Positions 1 to 9,455 of a stretch of 64,000 nucleotides of DNA are shown here, piece by piece. The stretch covers positions 1,178,001 through 1,242,000 of the forward strand of contig CAWADP010000009.1 of assembly GCA_963780805.1 (NCBI GenBank), written 5' to 3'. The position numbers were made by a program, and so were the translations under genes. The notes beneath the pieces were generated by a model, which saw nothing but the letters and a program-made list of their open reading frames with translations, was not told the origin of the DNA and made no database searches. This stretch comes from JASHVB01 sp963780805 (GTDB lineage: Bacteria > Pseudomonadota > Alphaproteobacteria > Acetobacterales > Acetobacteraceae). How positions within the stretch are numbered: the stretch's first letter is position 1; each line of letters begins with the position of its first letter.

Positions 1-462
1 TCGAGTGCGTTGTTTGGCGTTCTAATGTCCACCCTGGGGTTGGGGGGTGTGGCCGGTTCGCTGCTCCTGGCTGCGTGGGTGAGGCCGGGCGTGACTATGG
101 TGGCCACCGGCTGTGGCCTCTTTGGCGTTATCTACATTTGGCTGGCACTGCCGCTTGGCACCCCGTTCGTCGTGCTGGGCATCTTTATGCTTGGCATCTG
201 CTTTGGCTTTTTCAACGTGACGATCGCGAGTACGCTGCAGTCTCGTGCGCGCGATGACGTTCGCGGCCGCGTCATGGCAACTTACAGCATGGGAATTCTC
301 GGTAGTGGCCTGATCGGTGCGCCGTTGGCCGGCGCATTGGCCGATACGGTCGGCGTCATGGGAGCATTCCTGGTCATCGCCACCGTCTGCGCGCTCACGG
401 GGCTTGTCGCCGCGTCACGGCGAACGTCGTCGCTCGGCAAAGCTTCATCGGTTCGACAATGA
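1..462 (+). CDS. MFS transporter, C-terminal part (5' end outside window)
   Basis: The reading frame is open from base 1 and ends in TGA at 460-462, so only the last ~153 residues are present. They form four or five hydrophobic helices and include the cytoplasmic motif ARDDVRGRVMA, typical of the enterobactin-exporter-like (MFS_3) branch of the major facilitator superfamily, where the loop reads R-x-x-x-R-G-R. The protein would be an inner-membrane efflux pump; the substrate cannot be read from this part. The tail after the last helix is short and basic. Family assignment is fairly sure, substrate unknown. Confidence 0.75.
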   Translation, partial: SSALFGVLMSTLGLGGVAGSLLLAAWVRPGVTMVATGCGLFGVIYIWLALPLGTPFVVLGIFMLGICFGFFNVTIASTLQSRARDDVRGRVMATYSMGILGSGLIGAPLAGALADTVGVMGAFLVIATVCALTGLVAASRRTSSLGKASSVRQ

Positions 463-904
463 CGAGGGATCGCCCCATGACCAATCAGGAATTGCTGCGC
501 GCTTCGGTCACGCGGCCCGCGGCAAGTCCACGAAGGGTTCATTGCGATGAGGCTCGTCTTGAGGCCTACCTTGCACAGGTGGCACAATCTAAAGCACCGC
601 GATCCTGACGGTCTGTTACGCGACAGGCCTGCGGATCTAGGAGGCTGTCCGGTTGACCCCCCGACGCGAATGACAGCCGGCGCATGGTCATCCGTGTTGA
701 GCAGGGGAAGGGCCGCAATGAGCGGGTTCACATCCTTGGTTGGCCCATTCTGCCAAGAACTCGCCAGTGGCATCACAGGCGTTCTTCCGCCGCCACGTCC
801 CCCCGACGGCAGCCCCGGCATCGATCACGCCGGCACGGCGGAGTCGGGCGCCCCATGAAAATATTCGTTTGACATGCCGCCGGATATGTGCTTTTATTCC
901 TGTC
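463..904. other. Intergenic stretch with recombinase fragment
   Basis: No intact gene is visible. A 43-codon open frame at 477-608 begins MTNQELLRAS and has no recognisable family or clear ribosome site. Bases ~662-720 read, in one plus frame, as DANDSRRMVIRVEQGKGRNER (split by no stop), which resembles the segment around the first catalytic arginine-to-lysine region of tyrosine recombinases. The match stops abruptly after NER, so it would be a small relic. The rest shows nothing I can support. Confidence 0.35.
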
Positions 905-1699
905 ATGTCTGCCGCCCTACAGCTTCCGGTCTCCCCTACCCTCCAGCCCGACCCCGGTCCGGCTGACCGAGGCACCCCCGCGCCCGCGGCCCCAGCCGCT
1001 CCCACCCCGCAGCCCGATCAATCGCGCACCCTCCGCGTCGGACCCAGCCGCATCTGCCGTGTCATCACCATTGTCCGATGGCTCATCGGCTATGGCACCA
1101 TGCTCGCCACCGCGGTTCGCGAGCATCCCACCGAGCCGCTGGCCCGGTCGATCGCCTTTTGGTTCGGAACCGTCGATCTCGACCCGATCCTCCGCCGCTT
1201 CACCCGCGGCCTGATGCGCGCCGCCGCGCTGGAGGCCTGGCTCCGCGAACTTGCCGTAAGCGGCCACGAGCTGCAGTACCCACCCGCCATTCCCGTGCCG
1301 TCGCCAGGCCAGCTCAGCTCCGACCCGCCGGCCGACGGGGGTGCCAAGGCCTCGCCCGTCGGGGACGCCAAGCCCGCGCCCTGGTGGCAGGACCCCGACC
1401 ATGTGCCCACGATGGAGGAAGCCGACGCCGAGGTCCGCAGCCGTCCGCACGGCGCCGTCATCGCCGAAATCTGCGACGATCTCCGCGTCCTGGACAGCAT
1501 CCTGCACCGTGCGGCGTGGCACGAGCTGAAGGACGCCATCGACAGCTACGGCGGCGACCTCGCCCGCCTGCAGAGAAGCAACTGGCGCCGAAGATTTAAG
1601 CCTCACCGGTTCCCCGAATCATGCGCCGAGGAACCTCCGCCGCGTTGGCAATCGCCCCCATTTCGCGGATGGACGCCTGCCTGTGCCCGCCCGCCCTGA
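905..1699 (+). CDS. Hypothetical protein, proline-rich N-terminus
   Basis: 264 residues from ATG at 905; an upstream in-frame TTG would add 55 residues of non-coding character, so the ATG is preferred. Residues 1-45 are Pro/Ala-rich and probably disordered. A central segment (about 46-120) with aromatic and charged residues (IVRWLIGYG, AFWFGTVDLDPILRRF) looks folded and amphipathic. A second acidic block around PWWQDPDHVPTMEEADAEV is followed by a helical stretch and a basic, proline-rich tail. There is no signal peptide or clear membrane segment. I recognise no named domain; the style matches lineage-restricted Acetobacteraceae proteins. It stands alone between two transporters. Confidence 0.55.
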   Translation: MSAALQLPVSPTLQPDPGPADRGTPAPAAPAAPTPQPDQSRTLRVGPSRICRVITIVRWLIGYGTMLATAVREHPTEPLARSIAFWFGTVDLDPILRRFTRGLMRAAALEAWLRELAVSGHELQYPPAIPVPSPGQLSSDPPADGGAKASPVGDAKPAPWWQDPDHVPTMEEADAEVRSRPHGAVIAEICDDLRVLDSILHRAAWHELKDAIDSYGGDLARLQRSNWRRRFKPHRFPESCAEEPPPRWQSPPFRGWTPACARPP

Positions 1700-1874
1700 C
1701 CTTGCGCGCTGGACGGGACCATCGAGCTGTGACGCGCACGGGGCCGGCGACGGCTGGCCCCGCCGTCGCGATTCGTGTTGAACAAAAATCGTGCGAGATT
1801 TGACTGCGAGATTTGATTGCGAAATTTGACTGGGCATGGTCGCCCCGCGCGCAAGGACCAGCCTGGCACGGTTG

Positions 1875-3054
1875 CTATCTCTCCCGCTCAATCCGGAACG
1901 TCGCCCCCACGAACCCGACGATCAGCGCGCCGGCCACGCCGGGGAGCAGTGCAGCTTCGGTCAGGTGCGTTGCGTCCCACACCGCGCCGCCAATGTATGG
2001 GACGATGAACGTGATGGTGTAGCCCAGCGCCAGCATCCCGGCGGCCAGCCGGTGCACATCTTCCTGCCGCACCAGCGCCGGGGGCGACGCCATCGCCAGG
2101 ATCAGCATGAACGCCGCGCAAAACCCGATCATCCCCGCCGACGCGATGATCACCGGTGCCGACGGCACCAGCAATCCGCTGAGACACACCAACGCCACCA
2201 GCGCCATGATGACGAACGGCGAGCGCCGACCGACCAAATGCCGCCCGCGCCACATGATGAAGAACGATGCCGGAAGCTGCCCTGCGTTCAGCGCTGTCAG
2301 CCCGGCACCAACCAGGTTCGGATGGCCGATCGCATGCAGATAGTCCGGCAGGAACGCGTTGCAGCCGAAATACATCGCCGCCACGCCGCCCAGCATGAAA
2401 CCGAGCTGCCAGGTGCGGATGTCGTGCCAGTCCGGCCACCAGCGCACCCGCAACTGCCGCCGCCGCACTTCCGCATGCGGCGTGAATGCCAGCACCAGCA
2501 GGGCGGTGACCAGTACCGGGATGCTCCACAGCGCGAAGCTCGCCGCCCAGCTTCCGCCGAGCAGGGGCAGCAGCAGCGGGATGGTCAGCCCCGCCGGCAC
2601 GACCTCGCCGATCAGCAGCCCATTCACGTACACCGCGGTCGCCAGCGGCACGCGTGCCGGAAACCACAATCCCACCAGCGTCGGCAGCGCCGGCTGCATG
2701 ACCGCAACGCCGGCCCCCATCACGGCTGTCATCGCGAACAGTACCCGGCACCGAGGGCCCGACGCCGCGCAGCGCCGAGCCGAACGACACCAGCAGTATG
2801 CCCGCCACCGCGGCCCGTCGCGCACCGACCCGCGCGATCAGCAGCGATCCGGCGATCGCGGCGACGCCGAACAACAGGACGGGAAGGCCGGTGAGAATGG
2901 CAACCATCTTCTCGTCGAGATGCAGGTCGCGGTGGATCAGCGGCAGCACCGGAGGCACGGCCAGGATGGTCAGGCGAAGGTCGATCCCGAGCAACCACAA
3001 CAGGCCGAGACGCCCCCACCCCGCCCGGGTTTCGGTCACTACGCCGTCGTCCAT
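1875..3054 (-). pseudogene. Cyanate/NimT-type MFS transporter, broken by a frameshift
   Basis: Two overlapping frames together make one ~390-residue transporter. The N-terminal part starts at ATG 3054 (MDDGVVTET) and carries DLRLTILAVPPVLPLIHRDL and following helices. Near 2745-2760 the similarity moves by one base to another frame that continues VLFAMTAVMGAGVAV to a stop at 1875. The pattern of a very early helix with PPVLP and a loop with LWFPARVPLA is typical of CynX/YycB-like 12-helix transporters. Either the gene is dead or one base is wrong in the sequence. The divergent neighbour is the chemoreceptor at 3206. Confidence 0.7.
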
Positions 3055-3205
3055 GCGGACGCGTCCTCCCACGCATTGCGCGGAAGGGTAGTGACAGGGA
3101 GGGTGGTGCGGCAACCGGAGCCAATGGATTCTCCAGGGTGTTAGGGGATTATTTACGCCTCGGCAGCATGGTGCACGGCTCCAACCTCATCGCGGACCCT
3201 GCGCC

Positions 3206-5548
3206 ATGACCTCGTCGCGCCTGATCGCGTCCATGTCCATCAAGACCAAGGTGACACTCGGCTTCGGCCTCGTGCTGGCAATCCTGCTCGCTGTCGCGGC
3301 TACCAGCTATCTGCAGTTCCTGGGCGCCGCCGACTCGTTCCGGACCTACGCGCAGCGGGTCAGCGTGGTTTCCGTCAGCCGCGACATCGACCGCGACTTC
3401 ATCGAGATGCGCCGCAACGTGCGGGAGTTCGCCTTGACCGGCGTGGCGGAGGATGCGACCGCGGCACTCGCCTCGGCCGATCTGGTACGGGCGGCCATCG
3501 CCAAGGGACTTGCCACCTCGCACGTGGCGGAGCGGCGCCGACGGCTGGAGGAAATCAGCACGCAGTATGAGGACTACCGCAAGGGCGTGGAGCGGGTGTT
3601 CGTGCTGAAGCGTGACCTGGATAAATTGACCAGCGAGACGCTGGACCCCAGCGGGCGGGAGGCGACTGACCAGCTTCTCAAGGTCACCGACGTCGCGGAC
3701 AAGGCGGGCAATGCCGCGGTCGCCGGCCTGGCGCGACAGACGCTGCAGGCGCTGATGCAGGTGCGGCTGAACGTCAACAAGGTGATCGGGCGGCGCGACG
3801 ACGCGGCGGCACAGCAGGCGGATCAGTATCTCGTCGCGCTCAGCAATGCCGTTGGCGAGCTGGACAAGATGGTGCAGGGCGGGGCGGTGCGTGCGTTGGT
3901 CGATGACGCGCGGCGCAGCATCGTGAGCTATGGCACCGCCTATAAGGACGTGGCGGGGATGAACCGGGAGGTGGTCAGCCAGATCAACGGCAACATGAAG
4001 CATGCCGCGGAGACGATCGCGGCGGCAGCCGCAGCGGTCAACACGAGTGGCATGACGGACCAACAGGGGATCGAGGCGGATACGCTGGCGGCAATCAGCT
4101 TCACCCAAACCGTGTTGCTCGTGCTGGCGCTGGGCGGACTGGCTCTGGGCATGCTGGCGGCCTGGCTGATCGGCGGCGGCATTTCCCGGCCGGTGCTGCA
4201 AATGGTGGAAGCGATGCGTCGGCTGGCCGCCGGCGATCTGACGGTGACAATTCCGGCGCGTGACCGTGGCGATGAAGTGGGCCGCATGGCGGAGGCCATG
4301 GTGGTGTTCCATCACAATGCCGAGGAGGCGCAGCGACTGGAGGGCGAGGCGGAGCGCGTGCGGATCGCCAAGGACCGGCGGCAAACCGCCATCGACCAGC
4401 ACACTCAGGATTTCGGCACCGCGGCCACCGGCGTCATGGCGATGCTGGTGCAGGCGGCGGATACCATGCGCAAGACCGCCGGCGAGATGACTGCCGCGGC
4501 GCAGCAAACGCGCGAGACGGCGGAGCGGACGGCGGGGAACGCCAACGCCTCGGCGCAGAACCTGTCGGCGGTGGCGGCGGCGGCGGAAGAGATGTCGGCG
4601 TCGATCCAGGAGATCAGCCAGCAGGTGGCGCGCGCCACGCAGGCGGCGCATGAGGCGGTAGAGCGGACCTCGGCGACCGACGCCAAGGTTGCCGGCATGG
4701 CGGCGGCGGCGGAACGCGTCGGCGATGTGGTGCGGCTGATCTCGGATATCGCCGGGCAGACCAATCTGCTGGCGTTGAACGCGACGATCGAGGCGGCGCG
4801 GGCGGGTGACGCGGGCAAGGGCTTCGCCGTGGTGGCGAGCGAGGTGAAAGCGCTGGCGACGCAGACCGCCAAGGCCACCGACGAGATTGCCAGCCAGATC
4901 GCCGCCATCCGCACCGCCACCGGCGAAGCGGTGGAGGCGGTGCGCGAGGTCGGTACCGCCATCGGCCAGGTGAACGAGGTCGCGGCCGCCATCGCGGCAG
5001 CCGTGGAGGAGCAATCGGCCACCACAAGGGAGATCGCCGCGAGCGTGCAGACGGTGACCGGCGCGACCCAGGAGGCGACGCAGGCGATGCACGACGTGGC
5101 GTCCGTGTCGGAGACGACGGAGGTTGCCAGCCAGACCGTGCAGCAGAATTGCGATGAGGTTGGACGCACGGCGGACGTGCTGCGCTCGGAGCTGACGCAG
5201 TTCCTGGAGGCGATCGCCAAGACCGATGACGCGGATCGCCGGCGCTATGAACGCATCTCCGGCGCCGGCAACATGGCCGTGCTGCGCGTGCCGGGAGGCC
5301 AGGAGCTGCGGGCCGCCATCGCCGACATCTCGCGCGGCGGGGTCGTGCTGCGCACCGACTGGTGGGCCGCGGCAGGGACCGAAGTGCAGGTGGTGCTGCC
5401 AGCTGGCAGCAGCGCCGTGACGGCACGGACGGTGCGGTCGCAGAACGGGGGCCTGGCGCTGGCATTCCGCCAGGATGAGGCGATGCTGCGCCGCGTCGAT
5501 GCGGCACTGGAGCAGATCAGCGCGCGCGGGGTGCCGATGGCAGCGTGA
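3206..5548 (+). CDS. Methyl-accepting chemotaxis protein with C-terminal PilZ domain
   Basis: 780 residues. A first membrane helix lies at about 16-36, followed by a long helical periplasmic sensor (~38-298, helical-bimodular-like), a second helix at ~301-325, a HAMP linker (~326-380; GGGISRPVLQMVEAM) and a signalling coiled coil whose hairpin tip is at ~512-552 (DIAGQTNLLALNATIEAARA). After residue ~675 there is a PilZ domain with the c-di-GMP signature RRYERISG and, near 707, DISRGG (RxxxR plus D-x-S-x-x-G). The receptor would pass signals to CheA while its tail binds c-di-GMP. No CheA/W/Y genes lie nearby, so it is an orphan receptor. Start ATG follows the leader TCATCGCGGACCC without a strong ribosome site. 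Confidence 0.92.
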   Translation: MTSSRLIASMSIKTKVTLGFGLVLAILLAVAATSYLQFLGAADSFRTYAQRVSVVSVSRDIDRDFIEMRRNVREFALTGVAEDATAALASADLVRAAIAKGLATSHVAERRRRLEEISTQYEDYRKGVERVFVLKRDLDKLTSETLDPSGREATDQLLKVTDVADKAGNAAVAGLARQTLQALMQVRLNVNKVIGRRDDAAAQQADQYLVALSNAVGELDKMVQGGAVRALVDDARRSIVSYGTAYKDVAGMNREVVSQINGNMKHAAETIAAAAAAVNTSGMTDQQGIEADTLAAISFTQTVLLVLALGGLALGMLAAWLIGGGISRPVLQMVEAMRRLAAGDLTVTIPARDRGDEVGRMAEAMVVFHHNAEEAQRLEGEAERVRIAKDRRQTAIDQHTQDFGTAATGVMAMLVQAADTMRKTAGEMTAAAQQTRETAERTAGNANASAQNLSAVAAAAEEMSASIQEISQQVARATQAAHEAVERTSATDAKVAGMAAAAERVGDVVRLISDIAGQTNLLALNATIEAARAGDAGKGFAVVASEVKALATQTAKATDEIASQIAAIRTATGEAVEAVREVGTAIGQVNEVAAAIAAAVEEQSATTREIAASVQTVTGATQEATQAMHDVASVSETTEVASQTVQQNCDEVGRTADVLRSELTQFLEAIAKTDDADRRRYERISGAGNMAVLRVPGGQELRAAIADISRGGVVLRTDWWAAAGTEVQVVLPAGSSAVTARTVRSQNGGLALAFRQDEAMLRRVDAALEQISARGVPMAA

Positions 5549-5602
5549 CGGCCGCAGAGAGCAGCGTGATGGCCGCGGAGAGCAGCGTGATGGCCTCGGA
5601 GA
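5540..5602. repeat. 21-bp tandem repeat, 3 copies, containing the chemoreceptor stop codon
   Basis: Three adjacent copies of a 21-bp unit beginning CAGCGTGATGGCC and ending GGAGAG. In the frame of the chemoreceptor each unit holds an in-frame TGA, so the true stop of the gene is in copy one and would be followed by two more. Copies differ at only a few positions. Confidence 0.85.
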
Positions 5603-6154
5603 CCAGACGGCAGCCGCGGTCAGGGGAGACGTCACCGGCGCCGTGACTCAACTGGGCGCAGGGGGTTCGGGAGACGTCGAGGGCCGCTGCCGCTGGTTGC
5701 CTGTCGCGGCCACGCGGCCGGGGCGAGCGTCGGTGCGCCCCGATAGTCGCGCTCTGATTGACAGAGGAAAGTTTCCACTGGAAATATCGGGTGCCACTGC
5801 AGCAAAGCCGCAATGTCCGTTGCGGCGCTGCTGGGTGGCGTCAGTTTCACGAAGTGGTACGCGAAACAGAGCCGTGCTGCCGTTCAGCCCGCGCGAAGCC
5901 CGTTGCCGCGATGACGCGTTACCCTGCCACTTCGCGCTGCCATCGTGCCTGCTCCCACCAAAAAGCAGCGGGTGGCACGGCGGATCGTCCCCCCGCGTCA
6001 TCCGACCTTCGTCGGGACGCGGGGGACGACGGTGCGACCGCCCGTTGCATCCAACCAGGGTCAACCGCCGCCGCCCGGTCGTCAACTCGTGATGACACGC
6101 AGAACGCTCGCGCCGTTGTTGCGCTTCATTGCCGCCGCCGTCACTTCGCCGCCG
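5549..6154. other. Gene-free stretch with an inverted repeat
   Basis: After the 21-bp repeats I see no coding sequence. At about 5990-6030 there is an inverted repeat with arms CCCCCGCGTCATCC and GGGACGCGGGGGAC around CGACCTTCGTC. The same kind of 'GCGTCATGCCGAC ... GTCGGCATGACGC' hairpin returns near 45,388-45,485, so it belongs to a dispersed intergenic family. The short frames crossing this region are proline/arginine-rich and do not look like genes. Confidence 0.5.
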
Positions 6155-7127
6155 TCACTTCGCCAGGACGCGAGCGAGCTCGAGCAATTCGGTGTCAACC
6201 GGCTTGATGCGTCCGATGATCTCGGCGAGCGGCGTTCGCGTGACCTCGTTCTTCTGCACGCCGACCAGGACACCTGTGTCGCCATCGCTCAGGCATTTCA
6301 CTGCGTTGACACCCAACCTTGTGGCCAGCAGACGATCGAAGGCGCTGGGCGGGGCGCCGCGCACCACGTGGCCAAGCGTAGTGGCACGCAACTCAAAACC
6401 TGACCGCTGTTTTTCGGCGTCGAAATACGCGAGGATCTTGGCGGTGTTCTCCTTGACCCCTTCGGCGATCACCACGATGGCGTGGGTCTTGCCGCGCTCG
6501 GTACGCCGCCCGTAGCCGCTGCGCGATCACGCTGGCCGGCACTTCATGCTCGGGTGTCGAAATGACCTCCGCGCCGCCCGCCAGGCCCGCCATCATCGCC
6601 AGATAACCGCAGTCCCGTCCCATGGTTTCAACCAGGAAGGCGCGGTTGTGCGAGGAACCGGTGGTGCGCAAGTGGTCGATCGCTTCAAGCGTCACGTTGA
6701 TGGCGGTATCGCAGCCGATGGTGATGTCGGTCCCGACCAGGTCGTTGTCGATGGTGGATGCGATGCCAACCACGTGGACACCAAGCTGGCTGAGCATGTA
6801 GGACCCGGATTGGGATCCGTTGCCGCCGATCACCACCACGCCGTCGATGCCCTGTTGCGCGAGATTGCGCAGTGCCTTCGACCGGCCGCTCTCCTCGCGG
6901 AATTCGGCGCATCGCGCGCTGCCCAGGAACGTCCCGCCGACCTGGATGATGCCGCCCACGTCGCGGGCACTGAGTTGGCGGAACTGGCCATCGACCACGC
7001 CCTGCCAGCCCTGGAGCACACCATGCACCACCATGTCCTGATCGAGCGCGCTGCGGGTGACCGCACGGATGGCTGCGTTCATGCCGGGGGCATCGCCCCC
7101 GCTCGTCAGGACCGCGATGTGCTTCAT
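6155..7127 (-). pseudogene. pfkA: 6-phosphofructokinase, frameshifted in the C-terminal third
   Basis: The N-terminal frame starts at ATG 7127 and has the family's LTSGGDAPGMNAAIRAV loop, GTFLGSAR, the catalytic TIDND and MGRDCGYLA. After IAQRLRAAY (about 6500-6515) similarity jumps one base to a second frame reading HAIVVIAEGVKEN through GHVVRGAPPSAFDR to a stop at 6155. Joined, the product is ~320 residues, the normal length. It would phosphorylate fructose 6-phosphate in glycolysis. The ATP-site motif is GGNGS rather than the GGDGS of E. coli PfkA; this variant occurs in other PFK subgroups. A single indel separates it from an intact gene, so sequencing error is possible. A rhodanese gene lies upstream on the same strand. 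Confidence 0.8.
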
Positions 7128-7208
7128 GGATTCGAGACTATGATGGTATGAGCGGGCGGTCCACGTCGATTGTGGCTTCGATCGCGGTTGCCGGCCGGTG
7201 CCGCGGCG

Positions 7209-7565
7209 TCAGTCCAGGCCAAGCGCCCGCCAGCGTTCCATTCCACCGCGCAGCACCGCGACATCAGCCGCGCCGGCGGCACGCAATTGCTCGGCAGCGG
7301 CCGACGACCGGCGATCCGTCTTGCACACGGCCACCAGCGGGCGCTGCTGCCGTGTCAGTTCCGCTATGTGGGCCTCCAGTTCCGGCAGGGGCACGTTGAG
7401 CGCGCCCGCAATGTGACCGAGCGGCCCTATGAATTCGTCGGGTCCGCGGACATCGACCACCAAAGGCGGGTCGGAAGAAGCCAGTTGCGTTAAGAGCGTT
7501 TCCGCTTCGACCCACACGGGGTCAACGCTCGCGGGCCGCGCGAACAGGCGAGACAGCAGACGCAT
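7209..7565 (-). CDS. Single-domain rhodanese-like sulfurtransferase
   Basis: 118 residues from ATG 7565, chosen because GGAGGCACCGTC precedes it. The domain spans ~15-115 with VVDVRGPDEFIGPLGHI and the active-site loop VCKTDRRSS, where the cysteine is followed by the C-x4-R-S pattern of catalytic rhodaneses, and ends with VLRGGMERW. Such small cytoplasmic proteins move sulfane sulfur from thiosulfate or persulfides to acceptors. It is followed on the same strand by the damaged pfkA, 80 bp away, and preceded by an MFS transporter gene, also on the minus strand. Confidence 0.88.
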   Translation of the reverse strand: MRLLSRLFARPASVDPVWVEAETLLTQLASSDPPLVVDVRGPDEFIGPLGHIAGALNVPLPELEAHIAELTRQQRPLVAVCKTDRRSSAAAEQLRAAGAADVAVLRGGMERWRALGLD

Positions 7566-7661
7566 GACGGTGCCTCCTGGCATGGACGGATGGCAGGAAC
7601 CCAGCACCGCCACGAGGGGCCTGCCCGGTCAAGTCCGGCAGGCCCGCCATGACAGACGGGG

Positions 7662-8945
7662 TTAGGCGAGGACCAGCTTGGCGTCCAGCACCTTGCCCTT
7701 GGTCTCCGGCCCGCACAGTACGGCGAAGATGAAGCTGGCGGCGCCAACCACCGTGCCGATCAGCATCGAAATGCCGAACCCGACGCCGTAGCCGCTGGCG
7801 ATGCCGGTCAGGATCAACGGCACGAACCCGGCGCAGAACGACCCGATGTGATAGACGAAGGCACCCGCGGTGGCGCGCACCTCGGTGGGGAAGCGTTCGG
7901 CGAGGTAGCTCGGGTTCTGGCCATAGATCGCCTGGCCGAACAGACCTTGCAGCGTGAAGCCGGCGATGATCAGCGTCAGGTCGTTCGTCAGCAGGTAGGT
8001 CGGCGCGATGCAAATCGCTATGGCGGCGGGGATGATCATCGACCAGCGCCGGCCGATGCGGTCGGCCAGGTGGCCCCAAAAGCCCATGGCCAGGAACGCC
8101 AGCAGATTGGCCAGTGCCACCGGCGTGGCAACGATCGCCGGGCTCAGGTGCAGGTCCCTCTGCAGATGCGTCGCGAACAGCGCATTGATGGAGTAGTAGA
8201 CGATGAAGCCGCTGATCATCCACCAGCACGCGGTCAGTGTGTTGCCCAGCACGGCGGGCTTGAAAATGCTGAACAACGGCGTGTGCATCTGCCGGCCTTC
8301 GGCGTGCTGCGCCGCCCTGTTCTGCTGCCAGACCTCAGGCTCCTTGACGAAGTAGCGCACATAGACCACCGCGAGCGCGGGCAGGATGCCGATCCACAGC
8401 ATGCCGCGCCAGCCGATCGAATTGAACAGCAGGCCGTAGATCAGGCTGGCAATGAGGAAGCCGAGGCTCCATGATCCTTGCAGGATTCCGCTCATGAACC
8501 CGCGGGAGCGGGCGGGCCAGGATTCCATCGCGAGCGCCGCGCCGGCGGGCCATTCGCCGCCCATGCCCAGGCCGAGCAAGGCGCGGAACAAGAACAGTAC
8601 GGCGAAGCTGGGTGAGAAGCCGGCGGCGAAGTTGCACAGCGAGTAGAGCAGGATGGAGACCATCAGCGGGGTCCTGCGGCCGATGCGGTCGGCGATCCAG
8701 CCGGAGGCGACGGCGCCAACCAGGCGCAGCCAAAGCGTCACCGAGAGGACGAAGGCGACGGCGGTCAACGGCACGCCGAACTCCTTGGAGATCGGCACCA
8801 TGATCAGCAGGAACATGGTGAAATCGAACGCATCGAGCGTCCAGCCGAGCCAGCCGGCGACCCAGGCCAGCCATTGATCTTTGGTGGGTTCGCGGTACCA
8901 GGGCACGGATGGCCCGGCGGACGTGGAGCCTGCGACAGCACTCAT
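7662..8945 (-). CDS. MFS transporter, SHS (sialate/lactate:H+ symporter) type
   Basis: 427 residues with twelve predicted helices. Start ATG 8945 follows CGGGAGGCTTTCACAAG. The N-terminus WLAWVAGWLGWTLDAFDF and the segment LGLGMGGEWPAGAALAMESWP match the sialic-acid/lactate branch, as does the loop SLAERFPTEVRATAGAF-like stretch (here YLAERFPTEVRATA) and the end CGPETKGK. The likely substrates are monocarboxylates such as lactate or pyruvate, imported with protons across the inner membrane. A large basic inter-domain loop follows helix 6. It stands alone, in the same direction as the downstream rhodanese. Confidence 0.85.
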   Translation of the reverse strand: MSAVAGSTSAGPSVPWYREPTKDQWLAWVAGWLGWTLDAFDFTMFLLIMVPISKEFGVPLTAVAFVLSVTLWLRLVGAVASGWIADRIGRRTPLMVSILLYSLCNFAAGFSPSFAVLFLFRALLGLGMGGEWPAGAALAMESWPARSRGFMSGILQGSWSLGFLIASLIYGLLFNSIGWRGMLWIGILPALAVVYVRYFVKEPEVWQQNRAAQHAEGRQMHTPLFSIFKPAVLGNTLTACWWMISGFIVYYSINALFATHLQRDLHLSPAIVATPVALANLLAFLAMGFWGHLADRIGRRWSMIIPAAIAICIAPTYLLTNDLTLIIAGFTLQGLFGQAIYGQNPSYLAERFPTEVRATAGAFVYHIGSFCAGFVPLILTGIASGYGVGFGISMLIGTVVGAASFIFAVLCGPETKGKVLDAKLVLA

Positions 8946-9187
8946 CTTGTGAAAGCCTCCCGTTTGTTTAGCGGCCGAGCGCGGCACACAAAGGGCGCTT
9001 CGTCGGGCGGATGGCGGTCGCCGCGACCGGTTCCTCTGCGGCGCCGTATCGGCCCGAGGACTGCAGCCGTTCCGGACGGACGATAGATGCGGCTGCAACG
9101 ACCCGACGCTACCGAGCCAGCAGGCATTGCACAAGGCAGATGTGCACTATGTGGGATGCTAAATTTTAGATCACGCTTGACAGCGTC

Positions 9188-9417
9188 AGGGTTTGTAAGG
9201 TTTTGCCTGTCATGCTAGTGGGCCGTGCGCTGTTCCGCGACTGTGCCCTGCGAGTCGCGCAGGCTGCCGATACGATCGGCATTCGCGGCATTGTCGCGCA
9301 CGCGATTTCGGATCAGGCGAAGGCTTTCCATCGGGAGCTTGGCTTCGATCCGTCGCCGCAGGAGCCGATGACGTTGTGGTCACGCTGGCCGATATCCGCG
9401 GCTTGATGAGTGAGTGA
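9188..9417 (+). pseudogene. Relic of a GNAT acetyltransferase (TacT-like toxin)
   Basis: Only the C-terminal third is left. The frame reads VLPVMLVGRALFRDC, then TIGIRGIVAHAISDQAKAFH and LGFDPSPQEPMTL, the typical end of DUF1778-linked GNAT toxins. The acetyl-CoA loop (normally Q/R-G-x-G-x-G after the first strand) has been deleted between LVG and RALF. After MTLW the frame shifts by one base and the expected VTLADIRGLMSE ends in TGA at 9415-9417. No DUF1778 antitoxin precedes it. It cannot be functional. Confidence 0.65.
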
Positions 9418-9455
9418 ATGATGAACGAGACATCTTCTTCCGCAAGTCGGCGTAA

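Noticed and set aside
917..1606. 229-codon minus-strand frame over the orphan hypothetical
   Set aside because: Both strands are open due to GC bias. The plus frame has better composition (acidic and aromatic blocks) and an ATG start.
3149..5635. 828-codon open frame antisense to the chemoreceptor
   Set aside because: It is the mirror of a strongly coding GC-rich gene, rich in His, Arg and Gly without any domain; the plus-strand product is a clear MCP.
5475..6092. 205-codon frame after the chemoreceptor coding RDGRREQ-type repeats
   Set aside because: It is the 21-bp repeat read in another frame, followed by low-complexity residues and no domain.
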